A DNA stretch of 39,167 bases from JBDROU01 sp043809745 [NCBI: bacterium] (GCA_043809745.1 JBDROU010000088.1:1-39167), one strand, 5' to 3'. Shown: positions 21,119 through 30,068, numbered from the stretch's first letter. A program made the numbers and translations. Notes: generated by a model from the sequence alone, not told the origin.

Positions 21119-22903
21119 ATGAATAATAGCAAATTTGATGATTTGATAAAAAAAACCTATATATATTTTTTCAATGCCTGGAAAAGCATTTTCCGCCATC
21201 TCAGGCCATCAGAAACTAAAACATTAATGGTTTTTTCTTTAATAATAGGAAGTGTTAATGGATTCATTGCGTTTTTATTTCATTGGTTGATACACTTTCT
21301 TGGTGTTTACTTATTCGGTTTTTCAAAAATTGTATTTCCTTTTTTAGGAGCATATTACATCGTATTGGTTCCTGCATTAGGTGGTTTATTAGCGGGGCCA
21401 TTGATATTCTTTTTTTCCCCCGAGTCAAAAGGACACGGAGTTCCTGAAGTAATGTATGCAGTAAGATTTTTAGGCGGTAAAATAAGGCCAATTGTAGCTA
21501 TAATGAAATCCTTAACGGCTGGACTGACTATAGGTTCCGGAGGTTCTGCTGGTACGGAAGGTCCCGTTGTGCAAATTGGAGCTGCATTTGCTTCTATGAT
21601 GGGGCAGATATTCAAACTGCCAAAAAGTTATTTGAAAACATTGGTTGGCGCAGGGGTAGCCGGAGGTATTGCTGCAACTTTTAACGCTCCAATAGGCGGC
21701 GTGCTTTTTGCTTTGGAGGTTGTATTAAAAGATTTTGCGGCGCAGGCATTTGCAATGGTAGTTCTATCTTCAGTTACAGCGTCTGTAGTTGCTAAGTACT
21801 TACTCGGGGATAGAGTTTTTATTAAGGTTCCTGCTTATCAGTTAAATCATGGTTGGGAGCTGATATTTTATTTTATTCTTGGCATACTGGCAGGAGTTGT
21901 GGCGCGAATATTTATTATTTTTATGTATAAAGTCGAGGATCAGTTTGATAAACTTAATAATGTTCATAGCGCACTTAAACCTATGATTGGAGGCTTTCTG
22001 GTGGGGTTTATTGGACTTTTGTTTGTTCTTTTAGGAACCGGACATGATGCTGTGTTGGGTACAGGGCATGATGTTTTAGAGAAAATTTTGTGGCAGGATG
22101 CCCCGCTTTATTTGGTTGCAATGCTGATGCTGGCTAAAATTGTTGCTACCAGCTTATCATTAGGATCAGGTGGATCTGGCGGTATAATGACCCCATCTTT
22201 GTTTATTGGCGGCATGTTGGGAACAGCCTATGGGACAATAATAAAGGGTGTATTCCCGCTTATTGCTGAACCCGGAGCTTACGGTTTGGTTGGGATGGGT
22301 GCAGTTTTTGCGGGCGTGACTCATGCTCCGATGACAGCTGTTATTATGATTTTTGAGTTCACAAAAAACTATTATATTATTCTCCCCCTTATGCTCACAA
22401 CAGTTGTTGCGATGCTAATATCATACAGATTTAGCAAGGAGAGCATGTATACTGCTAAATTACTTAAGAAGGGTATAGTATTAGATAACAAGCCAGAACT
22501 TGAGGTTTTGGGAACAATGATGGTTAAGGATGTTATGAAGACAGAAGTGGAAACACTGAATGAAAATACAAATCTAGCTGAACTTATAGAAATAATAGAA
22601 AATACACCTCATTCCGGCTTCCCAGTTGTGAATATTAATAATGAATTAACCGGTCTGGTGACTTACGATGAGATTCATACAATATTAGGAAATCAATCAA
22701 TCCCCCCCCAGCTCATAATAGTTAAGGACTTGATGCGTACAAATCCCCCATTTGTGTATCCTGATAGTAGTTTGAGTGAAGCTATTAAGCAGTTGAATTT
22801 TCAACAAATTGATAGAGTGGTAGTAGTTGATAGTTCGGATAATAAGAAAATAGTTGGTATTGTTACGAAGTCAGATATATTCAGTGTATATAAAATTGCA
22901 TGA
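21119..22903 (+). CDS. ClC-type chloride channel or transporter with CBS domains
   Basis: 594 residues: a ClC membrane domain (about 35-440, many hydrophobic segments) followed by two CBS domains (about 465-594, VKDVMKTEVETLNENTNL and VKDLMRTNPPFVYPDSSL). The selectivity-filter motif reads GSGGSAGTEGP (139-149); the usual Arg is Thr, but the gating Glu147 is kept. A second filter segment is GSGGSGGIMTPSLFIGG. ATG at 21119 lies 6 bp after the mnmE stop, with AGAGGAG very close upstream. CBS domains often bind adenine nucleotides. Whether it is a channel or a Cl-/H+ exchanger cannot be told from sequence alone. Confidence 0.93.
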   Translation: MNNSKFDDLIKKTYIYFFNAWKSIFRHLRPSETKTLMVFSLIIGSVNGFIAFLFHWLIHFLGVYLFGFSKIVFPFLGAYYIVLVPALGGLLAGPLIFFFSPESKGHGVPEVMYAVRFLGGKIRPIVAIMKSLTAGLTIGSGGSAGTEGPVVQIGAAFASMMGQIFKLPKSYLKTLVGAGVAGGIAATFNAPIGGVLFALEVVLKDFAAQAFAMVVLSSVTASVVAKYLLGDRVFIKVPAYQLNHGWELIFYFILGILAGVVARIFIIFMYKVEDQFDKLNNVHSALKPMIGGFLVGFIGLLFVLLGTGHDAVLGTGHDVLEKILWQDAPLYLVAMLMLAKIVATSLSLGSGGSGGIMTPSLFIGGMLGTAYGTIIKGVFPLIAEPGAYGLVGMGAVFAGVTHAPMTAVIMIFEFTKNYYIILPLMLTTVVAMLISYRFSKESMYTAKLLKKGIVLDNKPELEVLGTMMVKDVMKTEVETLNENTNLAELIEIIENTPHSGFPVVNINNELTGLVTYDEIHTILGNQSIPPQLIIVKDLMRTNPPFVYPDSSLSEAIKQLNFQQIDRVVVVDSSDNKKIVGIVTKSDIFSVYKIA

Positions 22904-22924
22904 CAAAAAAAGAGGATTGTATCA

Positions 22925-23656
22925 GTGGATACAGATTATTTTGATAACCAGCTAAAAGAGCACGAAATATATATTAGCCAATCTAAGAAAAAACAATTAT
23001 TCGCCTATGCAGAAATGCTTATACGATGGAACAAAAAAATTAATCTAGTCGGTAATAACAGTGTGCAAGATGCGGTAGATAATCTTATATTAGATACACT
23101 GATAGGTTGGAGTAAGATGCGGAGCAAGTGTGATGATTTATCAAAAATTGAAATTTTAGATCTAGGTTCCGGAGGTGGTATTGTTGGGATTCCTATAAAA
23201 ATAATGGAAGAAACTAATAAGGTGTTTTTATTGGAGTCTAACAAGAAGAAATGTTTTACTTTAGATGAAATTATTAGCAGTTTAAGCTTAAGCAGTATTA
23301 TCACGCTCAACACTAGAGCAGAGATTCTTGGCAGAAATCCTGACTATAGAGAAAGGTTTGGGATAATCGTTGTTAGAGCGGTTTCGTCAATAGGTTCATT
23401 AATAGAATTATCCTTCCCCCTGCTTCGGAAGGGCGGGTGGTTGTTTTCTTACAAAAGTAGTTCTGTAATGGAGGAGATAAGCGAAGCTCAGAAGTCCATG
23501 AGAGCATTTAACGGAGAATTTAGCGACATAAAATCATACAAGTTGCCTAAAAGAGTTAAGAAGCAAAGCTGTATAGTCCCAATTAAGAAAAGCGGCAAGG
23601 TAGATCCAGAATTTCCCAGAAGAGCTGGAATAGCGCAAAAACGCCCTAAAACGTAA
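22925..23656 (+). CDS. rsmG: 16S rRNA (guanine-N7) methyltransferase RsmG
   Basis: 243 residues. It methylates G527 (E. coli numbering) of 16S rRNA. The SAM-binding motif is EILDLGSGGGIVGIPIKI. The N-terminal MLIRWNKKINLVGN and the C-terminal PEFPRRAGIAQKRP (usual Y/FPRxxGxPxKxP) are family marks. GTG start at 22925, with AGAGG about nine bases upstream. It is the usual neighbour of mnmE and parA in origin regions. The parS site at 23791 lies 134 bp beyond its stop. Confidence 0.94.
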   Translation: MDTDYFDNQLKEHEIYISQSKKKQLFAYAEMLIRWNKKINLVGNNSVQDAVDNLILDTLIGWSKMRSKCDDLSKIEILDLGSGGGIVGIPIKIMEETNKVFLLESNKKKCFTLDEIISSLSLSSIITLNTRAEILGRNPDYRERFGIIVVRAVSSIGSLIELSFPLLRKGGWLFSYKSSSVMEEISEAQKSMRAFNGEFSDIKSYKLPKRVKKQSCIVPIKKSGKVDPEFPRRAGIAQKRPKT

Positions 23657-23780
23657 AATATTCAAAATCTTAATAGCTCTTCTAAAAAATCCAACATTCT
23701 CAGCGAAATTTCCATAAATCAATATCCATTATAATTTTATGATAAAAACCTTGAAAAATTCTTGCTTCTCTGTTATTCTT

Positions 23781-23816
23781 ATATTGAGAATGTTTCACGT
23801 GAAACATTCTCAATAT
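23781..23816. promoter_or_regulatory. parS: parS site 1 within a 36-bp perfect palindrome
   Basis: The core TGTTTCACGTGAAACA (23791-23806) is identical to the canonical ParB binding site. The symmetry continues outward for ten more bases on each side (ATATTGAGAA and its complement), making 36 bp of perfect dyad. It lies between rsmG and the metallopeptidase gene. Confidence 0.95.
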
Positions 23817-23947
23817 GGGGATACAATTATCTATACAGATACTTACGATTTTGCATAATATTTAGAGTGAAATCAATAATTGCATTATTATCGATAGATC
23901 CTTTAATGGATTGCTAATTCTTATGAGGAAGTATCTAGGAAAGTAAA

Positions 23948-25207
23948 ATGGCTATTAAAATTGGAATAATTTGCCCTAATTGTGGTGACACAAGAAACCA
24001 AGAGGGGGATATCTTTTGCGCTGTCTGTTACTATCCGTTTAACAAAATGGATGGCTGGGGGGAAATTGGAAAGAATAGATACAGTCCCAGACGACCCGAT
24101 CCCAGCAAAAAGCTTTTTGGTGTCATAGGGTGCTCATTTATATTTATTTTTGGATTATTATTCTATATTCGCATAATGGACTATTATGGGGCTTCAGAAG
24201 CAAGGATAGAATCACAAACACTTAACAATATTATGCATTACAAGGAAACAGTTGCTAAAATGGATAGATTAATAAAATTTTCAATCAGTGAAGAGTACAA
24301 AGATCGTCCCGGTGAGCTAGCCAGTATGGAAACAGATCAGCTAAGCAGGGAAAAAGAAGTAGTTGTGAAGAAAACAGAACAAAAAAATGGAGTAAAATTG
24401 TCCAGCAAAATAGTTTCTCAGGAAGACGAAGCAAAAAGAGTGATTTTCTATGAAACACAACAAAAAGCTGAGCCTTCTCCAATAGCAGTAGATTTTATGA
24501 GCGTGGAAACACCTAATTTTATAATACACAGTAATAACCGAAGATTGCAGCAAAAACTATCAGAAAATATTGAATATGTTTACGATGGCATCATAAAAGA
24601 TTTTGGATTCTTTGAAACACTAACTAATGATAAAAAACTAAACGTTTATATATTTAACAATGCAGATAATTATCATAAATTTTCCGGCTTACCGCAATGG
24701 TCTGCAGGATATGCTTCGATAAGTCAATTATCAATATACCTGTATGAAGGGCCGCACTTTGATCTAGTTTTTCCTCACGAGTTAGCTCATTTGGTCTTTG
24801 GAATATTTATGGGTGGCGATGAGTATACTAATGAACTTAGATGGATAAATGAAGGCTTAGCGGTATATGTTGAGATGAAGCATAATGCAGGTGAATATAA
24901 AGGCTTTGAAAGACACATGAAGAATCTAATTGAAAGCAGTGAGTTCTTGAATTTACGGGATGTTGCTAATTTGGAGATACAAAATGTATTGGATGAAAAC
25001 ACTATAAAGACATGGTATAATGAGGTTGGGAGCTTAGTAAAGTTTTTGGTGCAAGAAAAAGGCAGCCTGAGCTTCTATAATTTCTGCAATGGACTTAAAA
25101 TTTTTGATGCAGATATTGAGAAAGCGCTAAATTATGCTTACTCTGGGGAATTTAACACAATAGAGGAGTTGGAAAAGGTCTGGGGTAAGTATCTGCAGCA
25201 GAAATAA
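23948..25207 (+). CDS. Zinc-ribbon, membrane-anchored MA-like metallopeptidase
   Basis: 419 residues. The N-terminus is a zinc ribbon (Cys9, Cys12, Cys24, Cys27; CPNCG...CAVC). One membrane segment (about 56-75) follows, then a charged linker, then a peptidase-MA-like domain with the catalytic HELAH (277-281) and a downstream glutamate ligand in NEGLAVY (Glu302), the gluzincin arrangement. Topology would put the ribbon in the cytoplasm and the peptidase outside. AGGAAAG precedes the ATG. The gene is bracketed by the two parS sites (centres about 1.5 kb apart), which is unusual; nothing in the protein itself suggests a segregation role. The metalloprotease fold is well supported; substrate unknown. 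Confidence 0.8.
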   Translation: MAIKIGIICPNCGDTRNQEGDIFCAVCYYPFNKMDGWGEIGKNRYSPRRPDPSKKLFGVIGCSFIFIFGLLFYIRIMDYYGASEARIESQTLNNIMHYKETVAKMDRLIKFSISEEYKDRPGELASMETDQLSREKEVVVKKTEQKNGVKLSSKIVSQEDEAKRVIFYETQQKAEPSPIAVDFMSVETPNFIIHSNNRRLQQKLSENIEYVYDGIIKDFGFFETLTNDKKLNVYIFNNADNYHKFSGLPQWSAGYASISQLSIYLYEGPHFDLVFPHELAHLVFGIFMGGDEYTNELRWINEGLAVYVEMKHNAGEYKGFERHMKNLIESSEFLNLRDVANLEIQNVLDENTIKTWYNEVGSLVKFLVQEKGSLSFYNFCNGLKIFDADIEKALNYAYSGEFNTIEELEKVWGKYLQQK

Positions 25208-25257
25208 CAGCTAATCTTACAGTAAGGTTTCTAAATAAAAACATAAAGTTACCCATT

Positions 25258-25289
25258 AATGAAATTGTTTCACGTGAAACAATTTCATT
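25258..25289. promoter_or_regulatory. parS: parS site 2 within a 32-bp perfect palindrome
   Basis: The core TGTTTCACGTGAAACA (25266-25281) is identical to site 1, but its extended arms are different (AATGAAAT side), giving 32 bp of perfect dyad. It lies 51 bp after the metallopeptidase gene and about 150 bp before parA. Confidence 0.95.
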
Positions 25290-25293
25290 CTTG

Positions 25294-25359
25294 CTATAGA
25301 GATCTCTCAAAAAGCTAAATTTGCAGCAGAGAACCGACTTTTTGAGCGATCTCCTATAG
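25294..25359. repeat. 66-bp inverted-repeat mini-element
   Basis: CTATAGAGATCTCTCAAAAAG (25294-25314) faces CTTTTTGAGCGATCTCCTATAG (25338-25359). The arms match at all but one substitution and one extra base, around a spacer of about 23 bp. The arms contain the same 15-mer as the ends of the insertion sequence at 34813-36465. It lies between parS site 2 and the parA promoter. Confidence 0.65.
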
Positions 25360-25403
25360 GGTTACCCTAATTCAATGCTGGATCTAGTGGTAATAATAAA
25401 CCC

Positions 25404-25432
25404 TTGAATTGATTAAATTTTTTTTATATAGT
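25404..25432 (+). promoter_or_regulatory. Predicted promoter of parA
   Basis: TTGAAT (25404-25409), a 17-bp spacer, then TATAGT (25427-25432). The expected transcription start is at 25439-25440, on the A of the parA ATG, and there is no Shine-Dalgarno sequence, so the mRNA may be leaderless. Confidence 0.55.
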
Positions 25433-25439
25433 ATTCCAC

Positions 25440-26228
25440 ATGGCAAAAATAGTTGCGATTGCTAATCAAAAAGGCGGGGTGGGAAAAACAACAACGGCAA
25501 TTAATCTTGCTTCTTCTTTAGCTATGCTTACTCAAGAAGTGCTTTTGATAGATTTGGATCCACAGGCTAATGCCACATCAGGTCTTGGTTTTGATAAGAC
25601 AACAGTAGAGAAAAGTATATACCACAGTATTATAGAAGATGTTCCTATTAGTGATGTAGTTTTAAGCACATCAATAGACTTTCTGGACTTAATACCATCC
25701 AATACAGATCTGTTTGGCGCAGAAGTGGAGCTGGCTAGCTCTTTATCAAGAGAGAATAAACTGCGCAAATTGCTGCAAGCTGTTAATAAAGTATACGAAT
25801 ACATAATAATTGACTGCCCGCCATCTTTAGGTCTATTAACAGTCAATGCTCTAACCGCAGCTAATTCAGTGTTAATTCCGATGCAGTGCGAATACTATGC
25901 TTTAGAAGGTTTAAGCCAGCTGGTATTAACTATTGATTTGATAAGAAGGAATACCAATCCATCACTTGAAATAGAAGGTGTTTTGCTAACCATGTATGAT
26001 GGGAGGGTTAATCTAGGGATACAGGTTATAGAAGAAATAAAAAAGTATTTTGCAGATAAGGTCTACAAAACAGTGGTCCCACGCAACATTCGTTTAGCTG
26101 AAGCGCCCAGTTTTGGTAAGCCGGCAATTTTGTATGATAGATCCTCTAAAGGTGCGGAAGCATACATAGATCTAGCTGAGGAAATCCTGAGCATTAAAAA
26201 ATCAAAAAAAGATGCCGTTCTAATTTAG
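25440..26228 (+). CDS. parA: Chromosome-partitioning ATPase ParA (Soj)
   Basis: 262-residue Walker-type ATPase that forms dynamic gradients on the nucleoid to move ParB-parS complexes. The deviant Walker A is KGGVGKTT (11-18) directly after MAKIVAIANQ, Walker A' is LLIDLDPQANAT and Walker B is IIDCPPSLG. The short N-terminus without a helix-turn-helix marks it as a chromosomal (Soj) type. No Shine-Dalgarno sequence is present. It is followed by parB after 77 bp, and both parS sites lie just upstream. Confidence 0.97.
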   Translation: MAKIVAIANQKGGVGKTTTAINLASSLAMLTQEVLLIDLDPQANATSGLGFDKTTVEKSIYHSIIEDVPISDVVLSTSIDFLDLIPSNTDLFGAEVELASSLSRENKLRKLLQAVNKVYEYIIIDCPPSLGLLTVNALTAANSVLIPMQCEYYALEGLSQLVLTIDLIRRNTNPSLEIEGVLLTMYDGRVNLGIQVIEEIKKYFADKVYKTVVPRNIRLAEAPSFGKPAILYDRSSKGAEAYIDLAEEILSIKKSKKDAVLI

Positions 26229-26262
26229 TTTATATTTAGATATGTTTTGAAGTATTAACAAC

Positions 26263-26271
26263 TTATCCACA
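26263..26271 (+). promoter_or_regulatory. Perfect DnaA box between parA and parB
   Basis: TTATCCACA, the strict DnaA box consensus, lies 35 bp upstream of the parB start codon in the 77-bp gap. It could allow DnaA to influence parB expression or act as a titration site; chance cannot be excluded for one site. Confidence 0.4.
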
Positions 26272-26305
26272 ATGTTAATAAAATTTAATAAGTGAGGTAC
26301 AAATA

Positions 26306-27181
26306 ATGCACAAAGCGCTGGGGAAAGGTTTAGAAGCATTAATTCCTGCTGCAAATGTCGAGGCTATGTCACGTATCGGGCAGGAAACAAGGGTTTCAAT
26401 TGAAAGGATTCAGCCTAATGAAAATCAGCCAAGAAAGTATTTTGATGATGAAAAGATAAATGAACTGGCAAGATCTATTAAAAAGCATGGGTTAGCGCAA
26501 TCTCTTTTGGTTAAACCACTGGCAGGTTCTGGTAATTACGAATTAATTGCTGGTGAACGTAGATTGAGAGCTGCCAGGAAAGCAGGGCTTAAAGAAGTTC
26601 CTGTAATGATACGGGATGTTTCGGATTTGGAGAGGCTGCAATTAGCTTTGACTGAAAACTTGCAGAGGGAGGACCTAAATCTAATCGAGCAGGCAGCTGC
26701 CTTTAAGTCCATGATGGATCATTTTGGATCAACCCAGGAAGAAATTTCAGAGATATTGTCAATTAGCAGATCCAAGGTAGCTAATATTGTTAGATTGTTG
26801 AATTTACCGGCAGAAATTAAAGATTTAATTGCCCAGGGCATAATTCCTGGAGGCCAGGCAAGGGCTTTGGTTGGTATTGAAGATGAAGAAATGCAAAAAG
26901 ATATAGCAAAAAGAATCGTTAATGAAAAGTTAACAACGCGGGAAGTTGAAAAGTTTGTTGCAGATTGGAAGCAGGCAATAACTTCCAAGAAGGTTAAGAT
27001 TGGAAAGAAAAAGAATCCAGAAGTAAGAAATCTTGAAGAGATGCTTCAAAGGCATTTAGGAACAAAAATAGAGATAAAAAATAAGAAAAGAGGCGGGTGG
27101 ATCAGAATAGAGTACTACTCTAATGATGATCTTGAACGAATCCTCGATATAATTCAGTGCAAGAAGAAACTAAAAAAGTGA
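26306..27181 (+). CDS. parB: Chromosome-partitioning protein ParB (Spo0J)
   Basis: 291-residue CTP-dependent DNA clamp that loads at parS and spreads. The N-terminus has the ParA-interacting KALGKGLEALIP type segment, the CTP-binding region contains NENQPRKYFDDEKI and GERRLRAARKAGL, and ENLQREDLNLIEQAAAF leads into the helix-turn-helix (QEEISEILSISRSKVANIVRLL) that reads parS. The C-terminal dimerisation part ends in a basic KKKLKK. A GTGAGG Shine-Dalgarno-like stretch lies before the ATG. It is downstream of parA in the usual order, with two parS sites 1-2.5 kb away. Confidence 0.97.
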   Translation: MHKALGKGLEALIPAANVEAMSRIGQETRVSIERIQPNENQPRKYFDDEKINELARSIKKHGLAQSLLVKPLAGSGNYELIAGERRLRAARKAGLKEVPVMIRDVSDLERLQLALTENLQREDLNLIEQAAAFKSMMDHFGSTQEEISEILSISRSKVANIVRLLNLPAEIKDLIAQGIIPGGQARALVGIEDEEMQKDIAKRIVNEKLTTREVEKFVADWKQAITSKKVKIGKKKNPEVRNLEEMLQRHLGTKIEIKNKKRGGWIRIEYYSNDDLERILDIIQCKKKLKK

Positions 27182-27223
27182 AAAAGTAATAGGTTTAATA
27201 CAAAAATTACTTGGGAGATATAA

Positions 27224-28294
27224 GTGTATTTGCGAAAAGATTATGCCGATCATATTTTAGCAAAGTTGGTGTTTGTATTAAGTATATATTTTGCTTGCGG
27301 AGTTTTCTCATTAGTGAATTGCCAGGACGTACTATATGAGAGCCCGATCGAGCAAAAGAAGGGGTTTATTGAGCCTCAGTTAAAAGTAATTCTGCCAAAA
27401 TATATAAGTAAAGTTCCCAGTATAGATAATTTCAATTTGTTTGCTAACGGTGGGTGGGATGGTCAATGGTATGTAGGTAACAATAAGTGTTGGATACAAA
27501 AATTAAATATCCCAGAACAGCATGGTTATGTAAAAGCATTTATTGGCGCAAAGCTGGGAAGAATGAAAAGCAAGCAGTTTGAGGGCAAATCCTCATGGAT
27601 TAGAGAACCGATTCCCGGATCCATATTCATAGCAATAAATTCTGAGCCTGCCTGGAATGATGATGATACATTTTTCCTTACAGAAACTAAGGATATTCCA
27701 TTAGAAGGTGATCCCGAGAATGCTATAAATGGTGTTGGTGAATCAAGATGGTTTTGGCGAGCCGTTCCTCTGGAAAAAATCAATTTTAGCGGGGATAATT
27801 ATATTGCTTTATTATCCAACAGTATTGAACTAGATAGCGCAGAAAAATCTCCTATACTGGCTGCTGGATGGGGGGACAAAGAGGTTGATACCTGGCTAAA
27901 TGATGAAGTAAACGGAATGCCGCCAAAAGATCCCGAAGATTCATTGAAAATAATAATAAATTACTTTGAACCGGCTATTGCTATAAAACTAATTCCAGCA
28001 AATAACTATAAATTAAATGTTGGGATGACCATAACTCATATGACCAAAGAACAAGAGGACGAGATAATTATTTCTGCTTTTGTGGCGGGCATTAATATAG
28101 AAAAAGTCTGGCTTGAATATTCGAAAAATAAGAAAAAATGGGGAAAATTGGCTAAGTCATGCTGGAATGTTCCATATCAATTTAGCATAAACAAAGAAAA
28201 CTCACCTTCAGGTAAATATTTCGTTCGAGTAGTTGCGGTAGATGAACTTGGTAACGAGGGAATAAGTACATCCTTTCAACTTTCTGCTAAATAG
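27224..28294 (+). CDS. Exported protein of unknown function with C-terminal Ig-like region
   Basis: 356 residues, family not recognised. A signal-peptide-like N-terminus (hydrophobic about 13-30, ending near LVNCQD) indicates export. LVNC is only a poor lipobox, so a lipoprotein is possible but weakly supported. The middle part is rich in Trp, Asp and Gly (GGWDGQWYVGNN, SEPAWNDDDTFFL, GWGDKEVDTWL). The last roughly 90 residues have alternating beta-strand character and end like an Ig or fibronectin-type domain (SGKYFVRVVAVDELGNEG). GTG start at 27224, with GGGAG six bases upstream. It is 42 bp after parB and 6 bp before the barrel-like gene, so all may share a message. The Trp/Gly-rich part could bind carbohydrate; this is only a guess. 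Confidence 0.65.
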   Translation: MYLRKDYADHILAKLVFVLSIYFACGVFSLVNCQDVLYESPIEQKKGFIEPQLKVILPKYISKVPSIDNFNLFANGGWDGQWYVGNNKCWIQKLNIPEQHGYVKAFIGAKLGRMKSKQFEGKSSWIREPIPGSIFIAINSEPAWNDDDTFFLTETKDIPLEGDPENAINGVGESRWFWRAVPLEKINFSGDNYIALLSNSIELDSAEKSPILAAGWGDKEVDTWLNDEVNGMPPKDPEDSLKIIINYFEPAIAIKLIPANNYKLNVGMTITHMTKEQEDEIIISAFVAGINIEKVWLEYSKNKKKWGKLAKSCWNVPYQFSINKENSPSGKYFVRVVAVDELGNEGISTSFQLSAK

Positions 28295-28300
28295 ATATAT

Positions 28301-28990
28301 ATGAGTTGTATACCGAAGAGCATAAAAAAAATCAACAATGCAATTTTATTTTTAACATTTTCCTGTTTATTTATAGAAACAGTTTTTGCTGTTGAGGTTA
28401 ATGTAATAAAAAGGGCTCATGTGCTGGATAAGAATCCTGAAGTAAAAAAATCAAAGGATTATTTGCAAAAAGAAGCAATAATTAAAATCGGGTATGATTT
28501 TAATGGTAAAAATAGTTATTCCGGTAAAATCAATGAATTAACTGCGGAATCTCCAGTAGATGTTAAAGATAGCATTTCTTTAACTTCCGAGTATATTTAT
28601 TATATAGACAGATATTTTGGCTGCGGTTTCGGCATAACATATCAACTGCCCAGGCAAATAAAAGAAGGTAATATAAACGGAAAATTCTATTTTTTCCCAA
28701 TTTATTTTATTGGGAAAATACATTTTCCGGGGGAGTATTTAACTCCGTATTTACAGGGACATTTAGGGTATAATTATTTGTTTGGCAATGGCTCTTATAA
28801 AAACGGGAGGCTTTTATACGGCGGTTTATATTATGCGGGAGGGGGAGGAATAAAAATCAAAGAAGCGTTCTTTTTGGATTATCTTTTTTCAATACATGAG
28901 GGTTCAGAAATTAAACATGTTGATGGAGAAGCATTTGAAGCTGATTTGGAATATTCAAAAATGAGTTTATCGATAGGATTTGTATTTTAG
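28301..28990 (+). CDS. Predicted outer-membrane beta-barrel protein
   Basis: 229 residues. There is a hydrophobic signal region (about 12-28, ILFLTFSCLFIETVFA) with a plausible signal peptidase cleavage after VFA. From residue 58 on, aromatic/Gly-rich beta strands alternate (KIGYDFNGKNSYSG, YLTPYLQGHLGYNYLFG, LYGGLYYAGGGGIKI), and the protein ends SLSIGFVF with a terminal Phe, the usual mark of outer-membrane barrels folded by BamA. At this size an eight-stranded barrel is likely. It starts 6 bp after the preceding exported-protein gene and has no clear Shine-Dalgarno sequence, so translation may be coupled. Function unknown. Confidence 0.7.
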   Translation: MSCIPKSIKKINNAILFLTFSCLFIETVFAVEVNVIKRAHVLDKNPEVKKSKDYLQKEAIIKIGYDFNGKNSYSGKINELTAESPVDVKDSISLTSEYIYYIDRYFGCGFGITYQLPRQIKEGNINGKFYFFPIYFIGKIHFPGEYLTPYLQGHLGYNYLFGNGSYKNGRLLYGGLYYAGGGGIKIKEAFFLDYLFSIHEGSEIKHVDGEAFEADLEYSKMSLSIGFVF

Positions 28991-29090
28991 ATTAACTTAA
29001 CATATATTAGTATTATCACTTAATGTTCTGACAGCTTCCCAATCTTTATTTTAATTTTTTTCAGACATCCTACAAAAATTTATTCCATGA

Positions 29091-30002
29091 TTATAATGAA
29101 GATTTTAAGGTTATTTTTCCAACATCAAATCTATTCGTAAATTTTATACTTTTACACTTAAGCTCATCAAGCTGTTCTGGAAATGAAATTTTATAAGGCT
29201 CAAATAGCTGATTATAATTTTTAATATGAAATGCGAGCATTCCCAAATTTAGGGCTCCTTCAATATCAATCACTTGGTCATCGCCAACCATTAGCGCAGA
29301 ACGGTTCTGCTCTATCCCGAAATGTTCCAACATAGTTTCAATTGAGCCCGGCTTGCCCCTGCCTTCACTGGCTGTTACAATATTATTTTTAAAAAAGTTA
29401 AAAACACCAAGCGCTTTTAAGTTTGCCTCAGTTACAGCTCTTAAATTATCACTTATTACTCCTAAATAAAATCCCTGAGAGTGCAGATATTTAAAAAGTG
29501 CTATTTGACGCGGGTCTGTTTTGATATAATCACTCACTTTTATCATATCGCTTAATTCTTTTTCATGCCTACTAGTTAATTTAATATCAAATAACCCAAA
29601 TACATCGGTTGGTCTCAGCTTCAATCTTTTTTTATTTAGGTCCTTTTGCCTTTTGGCTATTTTAATAACTATTTCTTCCTGTTTCATTTTTATCTTTAGA
29701 TTTTTTACAAGGAACTGAAAAATCGCCGACTTCATTTTATTTTTATAACTCTCATTATAAACTAATGTATCATCAACATCAAAAAAAATAAATTTAATTC
29801 CATTTGAGTGCAGTTTTTCAGCAAGATCAATTACGCTTTGCGGAACAAAATCGGCTGAAGTGTGATTTATTTCGGCTAACAGTCCATTTGTGTTTGGTAA
29901 TGATTCTTTCATTACTGGTGGGGCAAGCAATTCGCCACCAAATGAAATGCTTGCAAATATCATTAAACTAATAATGTGTATAGATATTATCTTTGCATTC
30001 AT
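29091..30002 (-). CDS. Exported HAD-superfamily hydrolase with LLAPP motif
   Basis: 303 residues from the ATG at 30002. A TTG at 30068 would add 22 residues, but the predicted -10 box (30042-30047) lies inside that extension, so the ATG is preferred. The N-terminus is a signal peptide or anchor (hydrophobic 5-20) followed by LLAPPVMKES (25-34). The HAD core is intact: motif I DVDDT (Asp75/Asp77), motif II Ser184 in VISDN, Lys217 in GRGKPG, and motif IV GDDQVID (Asp241/Asp246). It should be a phosphatase-type enzyme with a small helical cap (about 85-165). The LLAPP-x-M-x-E-S segment recurs in the 1407-residue neighbour. Substrate unknown; export of a HAD enzyme is unusual but not unknown. Confidence 0.8.
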   Translation of the reverse strand: MNAKIISIHIISLMIFASISFGGELLAPPVMKESLPNTNGLLAEINHTSADFVPQSVIDLAEKLHSNGIKFIFFDVDDTLVYNESYKNKMKSAIFQFLVKNLKIKMKQEEIVIKIAKRQKDLNKKRLKLRPTDVFGLFDIKLTSRHEKELSDMIKVSDYIKTDPRQIALFKYLHSQGFYLGVISDNLRAVTEANLKALGVFNFFKNNIVTASEGRGKPGSIETMLEHFGIEQNRSALMVGDDQVIDIEGALNLGMLAFHIKNYNQLFEPYKISFPEQLDELKCKSIKFTNRFDVGKITLKSSL

Positions 30003-30041
30003 TATAACGCTCTGTAAAATATGAGTTTGGCTTAATACTTT

Positions 30042-30047
30042 ATTATA
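30042..30047 (-). promoter_or_regulatory. -10 box of the exported HAD gene
   Basis: TATAAT on the minus strand, exactly 21 bp downstream of the shared 15-bp box at 30069-30083, predicting a leader of about 33 bases before the ATG at 30002. Confidence 0.5.
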
Positions 30048-30068
30048 CAATTTTGATATCAATTTCAA

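Noticed and set aside
23781-23816. The long palindrome after rsmG as a transcription terminator
   Set aside because: It contains the exact canonical parS core, and no T-run follows it; a partition site explains it better.
30003-30068. TTG at 30068 as the start of the exported HAD gene
   Set aside because: The predicted -10 box lies inside that extension, and the ATG at 30002 gives a normal signal peptide.
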